Below, in pieces: positions 34,318 through 41,354 of a DNA stretch of 64,000 nucleotides. Numbering within the stretch: the stretch's first letter is position 1; each line of letters opens with the position of its first letter. The stretch covers positions 1,798,001 to 1,862,000 of the forward strand of contig CBDESR010000005.1 in the NCBI GenBank assembly GCA_965242615.1, written 5' to 3'. The translations under genes and the position numbers were made by a program. The DNA is from CBDBCU01 sp965242615 (GTDB lineage Bacteria; Chloroflexota; Dehalococcoidia; Lucifugimonadales; UBA3495). The notes under the pieces were generated by a model. It searched no databases. It had not been told where the DNA came from and saw only the letters and a program-made list of their open reading frames with translations.

Positions 34318-35181
34318 TTAGGGGAGGTCGTTGGAGTTGGTGCCGGTGAGTTCGTGGGCGCGCTGGATGGCGGCGGGGACGATTTGGTTTATCTGGTCCT
34401 GGAAGCGGGCCTTTTCCAGTTCGTCCATTTGGTATTGGGCTCCGGAGTAGCGGTATTCCACGGCGTAGCGGGTCAGCCAGGTTTCGGGGTCGCCGGATAT
34501 TTCAACCTGGCGGTGGGTAGCGTAATCCAGCAAGTAGCGCAGTTGGTCGGCGGCGGCAGTGGCGGACTCTACGCGGTCTTGCAACAGGATGGCGGCCAGT
34601 TGGTCGATGCTGTGGGTGTTGGTATAGCGGAGGTCGGCGGCGGAAATCCAGCCTTTGAGGGCGTTTTCGACAGCTTGCTGGGCGTTGAAACCGTAGATTT
34701 CCTGGTCGATGTCGGGATTGGCGATCAGGTAGTTGAAGGCGGTCAGGTTGCGATAAGCGGCTTGAATCCGCTCTTTGACATCGGGCCAACTAGCCGGGTA
34801 TTCGTCGTCCCAATCGGGGGTGTAGTTGAGGTTTTCTCCGGTCATTACCACTCCATCGCGCAGGGCTTGGGCGGTTACATGGTTGGGGGAACGGCGGGCG
34901 TAGTCGAATTGGCGGCGGGTGATGCCGATGGCATTTACCGGGGTATCGGGGGACTTTGCTTTGAGTTCGGCATAGCCGGCACGGGAGGCGATGGCGACGG
35001 CGGCGGCGCGCTGTTCCTGATGAATGACCAGCAGGTCGATGTCGGATTCCGGGCGGTGGTCGCCGCGGGCCCGGGAGCCGAACAGGATTACGATGTCCGG
35101 GGCGACGGCGTCCTGGGCCGCCTGGGCGGCGGTCAGTCCGAGGGGGCAGGGTTTGCGGTCAGGTTTTTCCGGAGTTTCCAT
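34318..35181 (-). CDS. MNT-HEPN fusion protein (nucleotidyltransferase toxin-antitoxin type)
   Basis: 287 residues. N-terminal minimal nucleotidyltransferase: ILFGSRARGDHRPESDIDLLV gives the GS-x10-DxD active site. C-terminal HEPN domain: helices with NAQQAVENALKGWISAADL followed by RYTNTH, a match to the Rx4H RNase motif. In MntA/HepT modules the MNT protein AMPylates and silences the HEPN RNase; here both are on one chain, suggesting self-control. It stands alone, with its own region of G-rich plus-strand sequence. Confidence 0.82.
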   Translation of the reverse strand: METPEKPDRKPCPLGLTAAQAAQDAVAPDIVILFGSRARGDHRPESDIDLLVIHQEQRAAAVAIASRAGYAELKAKSPDTPVNAIGITRRQFDYARRSPNHVTAQALRDGVVMTGENLNYTPDWDDEYPASWPDVKERIQAAYRNLTAFNYLIANPDIDQEIYGFNAQQAVENALKGWISAADLRYTNTHSIDQLAAILLQDRVESATAAADQLRYLLDYATHRQVEISGDPETWLTRYAVEYRYSGAQYQMDELEKARFQDQINQIVPAAIQRAHELTGTNSNDLP

Positions 35182-35258
35182 AGGGTTGATTATAGGGCGG
35201 GCGGATTGGCGGCGTCAACGGTTCGGGTTGGGGGTTCGGTTGGCTGTCGAGGTGTTTT

Positions 35259-35287
35259 CTGGATTCCCGTTGGCAAGGGAAGGACGG
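35259..35287. repeat. dRS3-like short inverted repeat
   Basis: CTGGATTCCCGTTGGCAAGG-GAAGGACGG, a diverged copy of the dispersed unit, in the gap before the acyl-CoA dehydrogenase gene. The rest of that gap (35182-35407) shows TATTATAAT at about 35319-35327, a likely -10 region. Confidence 0.5.
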
Positions 35288-35407
35288 TTATGCTGGGGGT
35301 GACACTTTTTGACGGGGGTATTATAATGGCGGGGAGAATAACCGGGGCCGTCCGACAGATGGCTGGTCGGAGTAGGGACGGCCGGAGCAAGGCGGGAGGT
35401 TAGCGTT

Positions 35408-36610
35408 ATGGATTTTGCTTATAGCCCGGAGCAGGAGGCTTTGCGGGGCGAGGTGCGGCGGTTTATTGAGGAGAATGTGACGCCGGAGGTGCGGCGGGAG
35501 ATTGAGGAGATGGGGGTGCGGCGGCGGGGGCCGCAGGTGCGGGAGATGTATCGGAAGCTGGGGGAGCGGGGCTGGGTAGGCATCAGCTGGCCCAAGGAGT
35601 ATGGGGGGCAGGACGGGAGCCGCATTGACCAGTATATCGTGGAGGAGGAGTTTGCCCGGGTGGGCATTACGGTAGGCGGGGCGGGCAGCGGCGCGCCGGC
35701 GATTTTGGCGGCGGGGACGGAGGAGCAGAAGGGGTACTTTCTGCCGGGGTTGATTCGGGGGGAAATATCCTTTGCCCTGGGCTTTACGGAGCCGCAGGCG
35801 GGGGCGGATTTGGCGAGTCTCCAGTGCCGGGCGGTGCGGGACGGGGATGAGTATGTCATCAACGGGCAAAAGATGTTCACGACCGGGGCGCATTACGCCA
35901 GCCATTGCTATCTGATGGCGCGGACGGATCCGGAGGCGCCGAAGCATCGGGGGATTTCGATTTTCCTGATTCCGATGGATACGCCGGGAATTACGGTGCG
36001 GCCGTTGTGGACGATTCAGAATGACCCGCCGGCGCCGAGCGGTACGACTTACGGGGATGCCCGTACTAATGAGGTGTTTTTCGAGGAGGTGCGGGTGCCG
36101 GCGTCGTGCCTGCTGGGGGAGGAAAATATGGGGTGGTATGTGGGGGCGATGGGGCTGAATTTGGATCGGGTGGGGGCGAGCCGCTATCTGATTTCGGTAC
36201 AGCGGGATGAGGACATCGTCAATTATGTGAAGGAGCATGACCTGGGGGGATACCGGTTGGCGGGGGAGCCGGCGGTGCGGGACCGGATTGCGGAGTTGTG
36301 GATTGAGGCGCAGGTGTGCCGGCTGATGACGATGCGGAGTATGTCGCTGGTGGAGCAGGGGGGGAGTTTTACTTACGAGGGGTCGGCGGAGAAGGTGTTT
36401 GCGCCGGAGCATGGGGTGCGGACGACGGAGACGATTGCCCAGATTTTGGGGCCGTATGCGCAGCTGCTGAACGGGTCGGAGGATGCGGTGGAGGAGGGGG
36501 TGTTTGCCCATAATTTGATGGGGTCGTTTCAGTCGGGGATCAATCATGGGAGTACGCAGGTGATGCGGGATCAGATTGCGCGGCGGGGGTTGGGGATGCC
36601 GCGGGGGTAG
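35408..36610 (+). CDS. Acyl-CoA dehydrogenase family protein
   Basis: 400 residues, full length. GGGAGG precedes the ATG by 8 bases. MDFAYSPEQEALRGEVRRFI begins the N-terminal helical domain; FALGFTEPQAGADLASL is the FAD/substrate strand region; EVFFEEVRVPASCLLGEENMGW the beta-domain end; NGSEDAVEEGVFAHNLMG the C-terminal helices, but the usual R-x-x-I pattern is shifted. The catalytic Glu is not certain. It would oxidise an acyl-CoA and pass electrons to the fused ETF upstream. Third positions are almost all G. Confidence 0.9.
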   Translation: MDFAYSPEQEALRGEVRRFIEENVTPEVRREIEEMGVRRRGPQVREMYRKLGERGWVGISWPKEYGGQDGSRIDQYIVEEEFARVGITVGGAGSGAPAILAAGTEEQKGYFLPGLIRGEISFALGFTEPQAGADLASLQCRAVRDGDEYVINGQKMFTTGAHYASHCYLMARTDPEAPKHRGISIFLIPMDTPGITVRPLWTIQNDPPAPSGTTYGDARTNEVFFEEVRVPASCLLGEENMGWYVGAMGLNLDRVGASRYLISVQRDEDIVNYVKEHDLGGYRLAGEPAVRDRIAELWIEAQVCRLMTMRSMSLVEQGGSFTYEGSAEKVFAPEHGVRTTETIAQILGPYAQLLNGSEDAVEEGVFAHNLMGSFQSGINHGSTQVMRDQIARRGLGMPRG

Positions 36611-36636
36611 GGTGGTTAAGTAGGAATTAAGAATTG

Positions 36637-36666
36637 AGGGGGCGGCTTTGGCCGTCCCCCTTTTTT
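36637..36666 (+). terminator. Intrinsic terminator after the acyl-CoA dehydrogenase gene
   Basis: GGGGGCGGC-tttg-GCCGTCCCCC followed by six T; textbook rho-independent form. Confidence 0.9.
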
Positions 36667-36685
36667 GTGGGGGGATTAGCGCGGT

Positions 36686-37554
36686 TTAGCAGCGGCGGAC
36701 GCGGACTTTCTTTTCGCAGGTGGCGGTCCAGGTGCGGGTTTTGCGGGCGTTGTACCGGTACCAAGTCAACTGAATGTCTTGGTCGCTGCTATATACCGTG
36801 CTTTTCGCCGCCACTGGAGACCCGAGTGGCGCGCTGATAGCCGGCGTTCTGGCAATAGGTCTCGGCAGCCGTTTCCGCTACGCCTTGCCAATCAAAATTG
36901 GCTTGATTGGTGTTAAGTTGTTGGGAGATCGCCTGCTTGGCGCCGGACTCGGAGTTGCGGGAGGAAGCTTGAATTTCCCAAGGCGTCCACACCCGGCGGG
37001 CGTCGTCAGCGGGGACGGCCATGCGCTTGGTTATGGTTTTCTTGCCGCGGCGCTGCTCCCGAGGGAATTCAAAGATGAGGTCGCGGCTGACGCCGGTAAC
37101 GCCGGATTCGCCATCGGTCAGGTAGCCCTCTTGGGCCGCTAGAAAGCCGCGGAAGTTGCCTTGTTGGCCGAAGTAGACGGTGTCGTCGCGTTCGTTGCGG
37201 TGGCGGCCGGCGGCCCAAGTTTCGGCTTTGGTGAAGGTGTCGGATTGGTCGATGGCGCAGTAGATGGTTTTGCCGCGGTTGGCGGCGAGGTATTCGAGGA
37301 TCAGGGAGACGCGGGGGTCGTCGGCGTCCTCAACAGCGGGGGTCTCTTGCCAGTCGGCGCATTCCCAAGGGATGGAGCGGGGGGCGGCTTGGGCGACGTC
37401 TGCATAGAACAAGTGTTCGTAGGGGGGGGGGTAGTTCGGAACTGGAGTGGGTGAGGGCCGGTTCGGCGCGGCTGCTTTGGACAAAGGCGGCGGCGACCAG
37501 GAGCAGGGTCAGTCCGGTCAGGGAAAGGATAAGTTTGAGGGGCAAGGGAAGCAT
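36686..37554 (-). pseudogene. Exported protein gene broken by two frameshifts, one at a G10 tract
   Basis: A secretion signal (LILSLTGLTLLLVAAAFVQS) begins at 37554. After about 44 residues the frame is lost at a run of ten G (plus strand 37422-37431). The following frame encodes YEHLFYADVAQAAPR and a ~190-residue body rich in charged residues, with RDLIFEFPREQ and QAISQQLNTNQANFDW. It stops early at 36789, yet a third frame continues sensibly (VYSSDQDIQLTWYRYNAR to RRC) to a stop at 36686. So one ancestral ~285-residue exported protein is spread over three frames. Either decay, phase variation at the homopolymer, or sequencing indels. No family recognised. Confidence 0.6.
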
Positions 37555-37569
37555 AGCCGGGGCCTCCTG

Positions 37570-37791
37570 GGGGAAATTTCGAGGTAAGGCTACGGTAACA
37601 GGATGAGGCTGGGGTTGTCAACCGGGGATTTGGGGGATTTGGGGGAGGGCGGGGAGTCTGGATTCCCACTTTCGTGGGAATGACGGTTGCGGTTCGGGAT
37701 GTCTGCTTTCGGGGGGGAGGACGGTGGGTAGGATGGGTATGACGGTAGGGACGGTTTGCCGGATGGGTTACGGCGGGGGAACTTTTGTAAA
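37570..37791. repeat. Repeat cluster before the IS1595-family element
   Basis: Contains a dRS3-like unit (37657-37686) and the left half of the GGGGGAACTTTTGTAAA hairpin repeat (37770-37791), which is cut by the insertion sequence; its right half resumes at 39570. No gene seen. Confidence 0.6.
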
Positions 37792-37842
37792 GGTGAGTAT
37801 TCCTTTATAACAAGTAGTAACCGAATGACGGCAATAAGGGAC

Positions 37843-38033
37843 TTGTCAAATGAGGGATATTGTGATATATGATTAGATTGTCACAGCGACCCGGGCCGTC
37901 AGCGGTTCGGAGCGGGAAAAGCGTAAGTCGTTTCAGCGCAGGGATATGGGCGCACTGCGCCCCCTTGTGGACTTACGCTTTGGCCGTGTCGGTCGCTGTG
38001 ACGAGTGCCTACATCCCAAACGCTGCAAGGGGG
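37843..38033 (+). promoter_or_regulatory. Promoter and structured 5' leader of the lipoprotein gene
   Basis: TTGTCA (37843-37848) and TATGAT (37868-37873) suggest a start near 37880. From there the RNA can form a 12-bp outer stem GTCACAGCGACC (37880-37891) with GGTCGCTGTGAC (37991-38002). Inside it lies a 9-bp stem GCGTAAGTC (37921-37929) with GACTTACGC (37970-37978), capped by GGGCGCA/TGCGCCC (37948-37962). CCCCCTTG (37960-37967), overlapping the cap hairpin, is fully complementary to CAAGGGGG (38026-38033), the ribosome-binding site. Two mutually exclusive pairings are the layout of a translational switch. Not a riboswitch class I recognise. Confidence 0.6.
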
Positions 38034-38038
38034 TTCTT

Positions 38039-38347
38039 GTGAAGGCTATTGTCGCTTTGGCTGTCTTGGGTATCTTGAGCGTGATAGCTCTGGGGGCTTG
38101 CGGTCTGCCGTCGTGCGAGACTGCGAAACACGGGGTCAAGGACTTGTCCGAGGACAACGTGTTTCTGACCGGCGGGTCTCCGATTGTCGATGTCTTGGAC
38201 ATCGAGGAGGTCACGAAAACTGACGACCGTATTAACTGCCGGGGAAGGGCGAGGTTGGAGGACGGTCGGAGTGTTTGGATAAGGTTTGCGGCTTATAACG
38301 AGGACGGAACTGAGTATATCAGTTTCCGAACAGAGGGGGCTTATTAG
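38039..38347 (+). CDS. Small predicted lipoprotein, passenger of the IS1595-family element
   Basis: 102 residues from a GTG at 38039, 5 bases after the AAGGGGG RBS. Signal peptide (AIVALAVLGILSVIALGAC) with a Cys lipobox, then a compact acidic domain with short strands (SPIVDVLDIEEVTKTD, RINCRGRARLEDGRSVWI, FAAYNEDGTEYISF). No family recognised. It is inside the inverted repeats of the insertion sequence and transcribed away from the left end. The structured leader suggests tightly set expression. Confidence 0.65.
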   Translation: MKAIVALAVLGILSVIALGACGLPSCETAKHGVKDLSEDNVFLTGGSPIVDVLDIEEVTKTDDRINCRGRARLEDGRSVWIRFAAYNEDGTEYISFRTEGAY

Positions 38348-38378
38348 TCCCTTACCGGATTACCTTGGCATTGCTCGG

Positions 38379-38476
38379 CGGAGGAGACGGGATTCGAACC
38401 CGCGAGGGTTGGTGGTACTAGCACCTTCCCTACTTGATTCCTAATCAAGCACCTTAAACCGCTCAGACACTCCTCC
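38379..38476 (-). tRNA. Serine-type (class II) tRNA with anticodon AGG, or tRNA-like passenger
   Basis: 98 nt. Acceptor GGAGGAG/CTCCTCC pairs fully. The D-arm TCTGAGCGGTTTAAGG is of the tRNA-Ser type. Anticodon stem CTTGA/TCAAG closes the loop TTAGGAA, i.e. AGG at 34-36 with U33. A ~29-nt variable arm (AGGG...CCCT around GGTG/CACC) and T-arm GCGGG-TTCGAAT-CCCGT follow. Discriminator G fits serine; CCA is not encoded. AGG reads proline CCU (and CCC if inosine), so body and anticodon disagree. The gene is flanked by a perfect 15-bp inverted repeat (38359-38373, 38483-38497). It lies 118 bases downstream of the transposase on the same strand. Confidence 0.7.
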
Positions 38477-38521
38477 GTCGGTCAATGCCAAGGTAATACC
38501 CTCCAATATATAGGAGGCAAA

Positions 38522-38662
38522 ATGGCGAATCGCAAGCAAAATGCCAAAAATCAAAAAAATCCAGTGCTGACCAAGGAGCGGTTTGAGCGACTGCTCACGC
38601 TGGCATCTCAGCCGGCGAAGGCAGAGCGGAAACCGCCTGGTTCAACAACTGGACGAACATAG
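38522..38662 (+). CDS. 46-residue basic ORF overlapping the transposase 3' end
   Basis: ATG with an ideal ribosome-binding site (AGGAGG, 6 bases upstream). Product MANRKQNAKNQKNPVLTKER, then FERLLTLASQPAK and a Lys/Arg/Pro tail. It is antisense to the last 68 bases of the transposase gene. The LTK..F..LL..A.QP pattern looks like a short conserved accessory peptide; whether other IS1595 elements carry a homologue needs a search. Confidence 0.5.
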   Translation: MANRKQNAKNQKNPVLTKERFERLLTLASQPAKAERKPPGSTTGRT

Positions 38663-39509
38663 GGGTTGTGTCGTGGCGGTGGTTGTAGCGGAAGACGTAG
38701 GCGTCCAAATAGCCTTGCAGGTGTTTGGGGCTGATGGCGTGGTGAGTGCCGTCAATACCTCGTTTGGTATTGCTCCAGATGCCTTCGATGTTGTTAGTGT
38801 GGGCATTTCCAGCAACATATTCCTTTGCCCGGTGTTTCACTGTCTCGTGGGCGTATCCCAGGCTGGATAACTGATTGTAACTGGGGAACTCATCGGTATA
38901 TATGGTAGTAGTTTCGTTTAAGGGGATGCGTTCTTGAATGATAGGAATCAGGGTTTCGGATTTAGTGTTAGGTGTAACTTTGACAACGACCTTACCACCC
39001 CGCTCCACCATACCGAAGGCAGGGGTCTTACCCGCTACGCCGCGTCCGGCGTTGAGGCGTTTGTTGAAGTGCTTGTTAATTTCTTTGCCGCCGATGTAAG
39101 TTTCATCGATTTCCACGGGGCCAAAGAGGAAGAGGTCGGGGTCTTGGGACATAATCTTACGGATTTGGTTGAACATACGCCAAGCAGTTTTGTAGGTAAC
39201 GCCAATCTCGCGCTCCAGTTGCTTGGCAGATACTCCGGTTCTGGTGGAAGCCATCAGGAACATAGCGTAGAACCAGGAGCGGAGAGGATTAGAGGACTTG
39301 TGAAAGATGGTATCAGCAGTGGGATAGACTTGGCTCCCGCAGAACTGACAGGCGTAGGACTTGCGGTTGGAAACGCGAAAATGAGGGGTAATACGGTCGC
39401 ATTTCACGCAACGAATGCCGTCAGGCCAGCGAGCGGACTTGATGAAATCCAGACAGGTATCGTCATTGGGGAATTGTTCGTTGAAGTGTTTGATAGTGTA
39501 TCTTTCCAT
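38595..39509 (-). CDS. IS1595-family transposase (ISXO2-like)
   Basis: 304 residues from the ATG at 39509. N-terminal zinc ribbon (CVKC...YACQFC), then the DDE core: VEIDETYIGG, IYTDEFPSYN and NNIEGIWSNTKRG, followed by FRYNHRHD. This is the standard IS1595 arrangement and appears intact. The promoter lies so close that the transcript probably starts at the ATG, i.e. leaderless. Confidence 0.93.
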   Translation of the reverse strand: MERYTIKHFNEQFPNDDTCLDFIKSARWPDGIRCVKCDRITPHFRVSNRKSYACQFCGSQVYPTADTIFHKSSNPLRSWFYAMFLMASTRTGVSAKQLEREIGVTYKTAWRMFNQIRKIMSQDPDLFLFGPVEIDETYIGGKEINKHFNKRLNAGRGVAGKTPAFGMVERGGKVVVKVTPNTKSETLIPIIQERIPLNETTTIYTDEFPSYNQLSSLGYAHETVKHRAKEYVAGNAHTNNIEGIWSNTKRGIDGTHHAISPKHLQGYLDAYVFRYNHRHDTTPMFVQLLNQAVSALPSPAEMPA

Positions 39510-39515
39510 ACTCGT

Positions 39516-39544
39516 ATTATACCATAAACGCTGCTTGTTGTCAA
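39516..39544 (-). promoter_or_regulatory. Consensus promoter of the IS1595 transposase
   Basis: TTGACA (39539-39544), 17 bases, TATAAT (39516-39521) on the minus strand; both hexamers are perfect. The -10 box ends 6 bases before the ATG. Confidence 0.9.
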
Positions 39545-39626
39545 TACTTGTTATAAAGGGATACTTACCTGTGTAAAAGTTCCCCCGCCGTCTCCCCATC
39601 CGGCAAACCTTCCTTCCCGCCTTCCC

Positions 39627-39653
39627 ACCGTCATTCCCGCGAAAGTGGGAATC
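39627..39653. repeat. dRS3-like repeat split by an IS5-family insertion
   Basis: ACCGTCATTCCCGCGAAAG-TGGGAATC, whose 3' part (AGAGTCGC...) resumes at 40504 after the insertion sequence. Confidence 0.7.
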
Positions 39654-39656
39654 TAG

Positions 39657-40503
39657 GGCGTGTTCACGCTAAAGGGGGCGGTGCAGCAGCTCAAAGATAC
39701 ACGCCAGCAGGACAAAGCCCAGATACATAAAATCCAGTTTGTCGTAGCGGGTGAAAATCCGCCGAAACCGCTTCAGCCGCCCGAACAACCGCTCCACCCC
39801 ATTGCGCTGCCGATACAACTCTTTATCCTAATCCCACTTAACCTTGCGATGCCGCCGCGGCGGCACCACCGGCCAATAGCCCAAATCCGCAGCCAGCTGC
39901 CGGGTAACATTCCCCTCGTAGGCCCGATCCATCAACAGATCGGCCGGCGGTTCCGGCGGCCCACGCAGGGTCAGCAGTTTCCGCCCTTCCACCCCATCAT
40001 GCGCCTGCCCCGGGGAGAGGGCCACGGCCAAAGCCGTGCGGTCGTCAGCGGCCAGCACATGAACCTTGGTGTTCCGCCCGCCATGGGACTTTCCTAAGGC
40101 TTGTGGCCCCTTTTTTTCGGTGCCCCCGTAGCGTCCGGATGCACTTTGACACTGGTGCTGTCCAATGCCAGAACCGCCCAATGCTCCGGCAGTACCCCGA
40201 TTTCCTGCAACCCGGCAAAAACCTGAGCCAGCACCCCTTGCTCGTTCCACCGCTGCCAGCGCATATAGATAGTGTGCCAATTCCCAAAGCGTTCCGGCAG
40301 CCCCCGCCATTTGCAGCCTTGCTCGGCTAGATACAGCACGGCATTGAGCACTTGCAAGTTGGACAGCTTGACATTGCCCCGCTGCACCGGGAACAGATGG
40401 GCGACCTGCTGATATTGCTCCGCAGTGATTTCCATACCGCAACTCCCTCCCAAACCCGGAATCTCCCTCTATTCTATCACCATCGCTTTAGTGTGAACAC
40501 GCC
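39657..40503. mobile_element. IS5-family insertion sequence, copy 1
   Basis: 847 bp with terminal repeats GGCGTGTTCACGCTAAAG and (reverse) GGCGTGTTCACACTAAAG, and a 4-bp direct duplication CTAG on both sides (39653-39656, 40504-40507), matching the YTAR target of IS5 group elements. Nearly identical copy at 62315-63160. Confidence 0.9.
39669..40435 (-). pseudogene. IS5-family (IS427-like) transposase, frameshifted and with in-frame TAG
   Basis: Starts at ATG 40435 behind GGGAGGGAG. OrfA (MEITAEQYQQVAHLF ... ALDSTSVKVH) holds the first catalytic Asp and runs to an A7 tract near 40110, after which OrfB continues one frame back (KKGPQALGKSHGGRN ... LLMDRAYEGN with the second Asp). OrfB meets an in-frame TAG at 39828-39830. 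The same frame then goes on with DKELYRQRNGVERLFGRLKR, carrying the catalytic Glu, to a stop at 39669. IS427-type elements normally use a slip between OrfA and OrfB; the TAG is extra. It is shared with copy 2. Confidence 0.85.
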
Positions 40504-40610
40504 CTAGAGTCGCTAGGTATATGCGTTAGCCCTGTTGAATAATTACCGCCGCGGCGCCGCCGCCCAGTAATTTGCGCCGCCCATCCCCATCTGCTACACT
40601 GGACGGAGCG

Positions 40611-41033
40611 ATGATTGACCAGTCCGAATTTCGCTGGCTCCGGCGGCACACCCTCGCCGTCCCCTTCGGGATTTTTGCGGTAACTATGGCCTTGGCTTGG
40701 TGGGAGCAAGCCCTGCCTTGGCCCCGCGTCGGGCCGTCCGCAGCCGCCGAACTGGTGGATTTGGCCGCCATCATCTACGGTATGCTTGCCGTACTCTTTG
40801 AGCGAGGAGTAAGAGTTATGTTCTGGGCATTAGACCAGCGGCGTCAGTGGCGTGAACGGTGGCGGCAGGAAGCCCTGTCCGAAGGCGTGGCCATCGGTGT
40901 GGCTGAAGGCCGGGCCGACGGTGTGGCTGAAGGCCGGGCTAAGGAGCGCGCCGCAATGAAAGCCCACTTGGAACGCGTCGCCCGGGAAAAGGGCATCGAC
41001 CTGGATGAGCTGTTGCCGCGGGACAAAGAGTAA
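40611..41033 (+). CDS. Small membrane protein with charged helical tail
   Basis: 140 residues from ATG 40611 (GGAG 4-7 bases upstream). One or two N-terminal membrane helices (FGIFAVTMALAWWEQALPW; LVDLAAIIYGMLAVLF), then a cytoplasmic helix MFWALDQRRQWRERWRQEA with degenerate repeats AEGRADGVAEGRA, ending HLERVAREKGIDLDELLP. The last 65 residues are nearly the same as the next gene product. Function unknown. Confidence 0.65.
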   Translation: MIDQSEFRWLRRHTLAVPFGIFAVTMALAWWEQALPWPRVGPSAAAELVDLAAIIYGMLAVLFERGVRVMFWALDQRRQWRERWRQEALSEGVAIGVAEGRADGVAEGRAKERAAMKAHLERVAREKGIDLDELLPRDKE

Positions 41034-41064
41034 CCGTCCCGCCGCAACCATCCCCAGAGGAGCA

Positions 41065-41262
41065 ATGCTTATGTTCTGGGTATTAGAACAGCGCCGCAAA
41101 TGGCGGGAACGATGGCGGCAGGAAGCCCGGGCCGAAGGCCGCGCCGCCGGCTTGGCCCAAGGCCGGGCCGAGTTCCGCGCCGAAATAAAACCCCACCTGG
41201 AACGCGTCGCCCGCGAAAAAGGCATCGCCCTGGCGGAACTCCTGCCCCCGGACCCCCAGTAA
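41065..41262 (+). CDS. Paralogue of the preceding protein's soluble tail
   Basis: 65 residues, MLMFWVLEQRRKWRERWRQ through HLERVAREKGIALAELLPPD, with AGAGGAG before the ATG. About two-thirds of positions equal the tail of the 40611 product, but the membrane part is missing, so this is a partial tandem duplication. Likely co-transcribed with it (31-base gap) and could form mixed coiled-coil oligomers. Confidence 0.6.
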   Translation: MLMFWVLEQRRKWRERWRQEARAEGRAAGLAQGRAEFRAEIKPHLERVAREKGIALAELLPPDPQ

Positions 41263-41354
41263 CCACCCCCGCCGCAGCCATCCCCGCCGATTGCCTAGCC
41301 ATCCCGTCATCCCATCCATCCCGCCACCCTACATCATCACTTCGGGGCATCCCT

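Larger units (their letters stand above)
37792..39569. mobile_element. IS1595-family insertion sequence with passenger genes
   Basis: Terminal inverted repeats: left GGTGAGTATTCCTTTATAAC, right (reverse) GGTAAGTATCCCTTTATAAC. Flanking 8-bp duplications TTTGTAAA (37784-37791) and TGTGTAAA (39570-39577) match 7/8; 8 bp is usual for IS1595. The 1778-bp unit holds the transposase (minus), a tRNA-like gene (minus), a 46-residue ORF and a small lipoprotein gene with structured leader (plus). It landed inside a dispersed hairpin repeat. Confidence 0.85.

Noticed and set aside
36686..37554. Confident phase-variable gene
   Set aside because: A second frameshift further downstream means that changing the G tract alone would not restore the full protein; kept only as a finding.
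38379..38476. Calling the tRNA in the IS1595 element tRNA-Pro or tRNA-Leu(UAG)
   Set aside because: Proline tRNAs have a short variable loop, and a UAG reading would need an irregular anticodon stem; discriminator G and D-arm fit serine.
41263..41354. CIRCE element before hrcA
   Set aside because: No GCACTC-N9-GAGTGC-like repeat is visible near the gene.
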